Part shown: piece by piece, positions 62,872 to 64,000 of the stretch | How positions within the stretch are numbered: position 1 is the stretch's first letter | Layout of the letters: every line of letters begins with the position of its first letter | From: Lachnospiraceae bacterium | Lineage (GTDB): Bacteria > Bacillota > Clostridia > Lachnospirales > Lachnospiraceae | NCBI GenBank assembly: GCA_910576335.1 | Contig: CAJTIU010000009.1 | Location: 121,886 to 185,885, forward strand | DNA length: 64,000 bases | Direction: 5' to 3' | Notes under the pieces: model-generated | What the model was told of the DNA's origin: nothing | Database searches by the model: none | What the model saw: the letters and a program-made list of their open reading frames with translations, nothing else | Translations under genes and position numbers: made by a program

Positions 62872-63759
62872 TTGAAAAATAGATGGGAATTATTATGCAC
62901 AGACAAGATTATCCGTATATTAATCGGAGATAATGCTGATTGTCAATCAGAAGGGTATAGATTAGGTTTGCCTTATTTAAGAGGTCAAGATATTTGTTCA
63001 TTAGCGACAAGGTTCGGATTTCCGATTGTTTATAAGGAAGATGAGTTAGGTTGTAGTTCCAGATGTGAAATGTTTAAAGCATTTCTGTTAAATATCATTA
63101 AACGTGAAATGGTGTCAAATGTTTTAGCATATATGTTTTCAATGACGCAATCTGATTATTTGACAGAATTAGGTGATAGGAATACTATTCAGGAGGCATA
63201 TGACAAAGCAAAGAAATGGGCATTGGACGCTATAAATGCAAATCTGTTTTTAGGAAAACATGAATTGAAGGTAGTTAATGAGAAATTTTATCTTGTTGAG
63301 TTTCAGAAAGATATACAAATAGAAGCTCCGGTTTTTAATATTGTGAATATGGAATATATACACAATTTAAGGACAAGATGTACTGAGGATTTATCCAATG
63401 GAAATTATGATAGCGTGATAACAAAGTCGAGAACATTGATGGAGGAAATTTTCTTATATGTTTTGGAAAATGAAAAAGTTAATGTTAAGATGAATGGTGA
63501 TTTGACACAGTATTATGGAAAGATAAAAGAGAAGTACGGATTGAATCAAAGCAGCGATATTGACAACAGAATCAATAGCTTATTTAGTGGTTTGGAAAGA
63601 ATAGTAAGGGCGATTGCTGAATTGAGGAATAAAACGAGTGATAGTCATGGAGCAGGACAAAAGCGGTATGCAATCAGAGAGCATGAAGCAAGGCTTGTTA
63701 TGAATTCTTCTATTACCATATGTGAATATATTTTGTCAATTTATAAAAATAATCAATAA
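62872..63759 (+). CDS. Abortive-infection-type protein (Abi C-terminal domain)
   Basis: About 295 residues, AT-rich unlike its neighbours. No ATG start fits: TTG 62872, TTG 62866 or GTG 62863, all near AGGGGTGGG, are candidates. The N-terminal 165 residues are of unknown fold. Residues about 168-295 match the Abi C-terminal pattern: RCTEDLSNGNYDSVITKSRT, LMEEIFLYVLE, LNQSSDIDNRINSLFSGLER and RNKTSDSHGAGQKR with REHEARLVMNSSITICEYIL. Proteins with this domain occur in phage-defence (abortive infection) loci. It is a stand-alone gene bordered by terminators, so probably a single-gene defence cassette. Function is inferred from the domain only. Confidence 0.75.
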   Translation: MKNRWELLCTDKIIRILIGDNADCQSEGYRLGLPYLRGQDICSLATRFGFPIVYKEDELGCSSRCEMFKAFLLNIIKREMVSNVLAYMFSMTQSDYLTELGDRNTIQEAYDKAKKWALDAINANLFLGKHELKVVNEKFYLVEFQKDIQIEAPVFNIVNMEYIHNLRTRCTEDLSNGNYDSVITKSRTLMEEIFLYVLENEKVNVKMNGDLTQYYGKIKEKYGLNQSSDIDNRINSLFSGLERIVRAIAELRNKTSDSHGAGQKRYAIREHEARLVMNSSITICEYILSIYKNNQ

Positions 63760-63768
63760 ATTTTACAT

Positions 63769-63809
63769 AGCCGATTGGTTTTCAAAACGAGAATCAGTCG
63801 GCTTTTTTT
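63769..63809 (+). terminator. Terminator of Abi-type gene
   Basis: AGCCGATT with AATCAGTCGGCT (one bulge) and inner GGTTTT/AAAAC, then seven T's. Beyond it, to 64000, no supported gene is seen. Confidence 0.85.
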
Positions 63810-64000
63810 ATTTCCCCAAAATCCATACATAGCCATTCTGTCATTATGCAGGGTGGCTATTAAATTTTTCAGGAAAGCATTCTGGTGATATGTCAAGAAC
63901 TTTTTGAAAAAGATTTTGCTATGTTTTTCAGAAAAAAGGGTAACTTTAACAGACCTTCGGTATGTTATACACAAAACCGAATATCAGTTCGATTCAATAT

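Noticed and set aside
63753..63974. Minus-strand frame of 73 codons at the right edge
   Set aside because: It runs through the terminator of the Abi-type gene, with no start signal and no family resemblance.
1..64000. CRISPR arrays, tRNA or rRNA genes
   Set aside because: No regularly spaced direct repeats and no tRNA or rRNA signatures were found on either strand by eye; a dedicated scan could still find a tRNA.

Overview
The window looks like chromosomal DNA of an anaerobic gut Firmicute, most likely a Lachnospiraceae (Clostridium cluster XIVa) species. The reasons are AGGAGG-type ribosome sites, sigma-A promoters of the TTGACA/TATAAT type, a T-box leader on pheST, TnpV transposon debris, small Lachnospiraceae-type families, and a glutamate synthase, leuCD and rpsB-tsf core like those of that family. 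The assignment rests on protein recognition only; no rRNA or tRNA gene was seen.

Region 1 (1-15.9 kb) is AT-rich accessory DNA. It opens with a decayed gene. Next comes an OmpR-type two-component system (798-2743), small membrane or immunity-like genes, and an operon (4592-11568) of three lipoproteins, an ABC ATPase and two permeases, the second fused to a lipoprotein-like sensor domain. The promoters of the regulator and of the lipoprotein operon share an identical layout (two TTGAC half-sites 11 bp apart, then TATAAT), so the response regulator probably controls both itself and the operon. A frameshifted tnpV remnant (12699-13018) abuts a tandemly duplicated module of a secreted protein plus a small two-helix membrane protein. 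The intact copy's signal-peptide codons are broken by a 38-bp tandem duplication that could act as a slipped-strand switch. Palindromic repeats cluster here.

Region 2 (16.2-26.8 kb) is a ureide (allantoate) catabolic operon: ureidoglycine aminohydrolase, ureidoglycolate dehydrogenase, a fused FdrA-YlbE oxamate carbamoyltransferase, carbamate kinase, an LctP-family permease, a small membrane protein and allantoate amidohydrolase. Together these would turn allantoate into ammonia, NADH, oxamate and carbamoyl phosphate, which carbamate kinase converts to ATP. An XRE-GntR hybrid regulator follows. A palindrome shared by its own upstream region and by the next operon is a candidate operator.

Region 3 (27-42 kb) carries a cytidylate-kinase-like protein, a cysteine desulfidase-family protein, a 10-TM metal permease, several membrane proteins, a PHP phosphoesterase, an NlpC/P60-SpaA surface protein, leuCD, thrC, a structured RNA that fits 6S RNA, SpoIID/LytB and YihY.

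Region 4 (43-62.5 kb) is housekeeping: T-box-pheS-pheT, sppA, an RDD protein, queA, a siroheme-type dehydrogenase, a nitrilase-family hydrolase, a CPBP protease, gltBD, a coiled-coil NlpC/P60 hydrolase, and rpsB-tsf. Region 5 (62.5-64 kb) turns AT-rich again, with a G-run tract and an abortive-infection-type protein.

Two dispersed palindrome families (GGGGACGGGG... and TTACTATTCACGG...) recur across the window with compensatory base changes. Two copies form the 3' ends and stop codons of adjacent genes.
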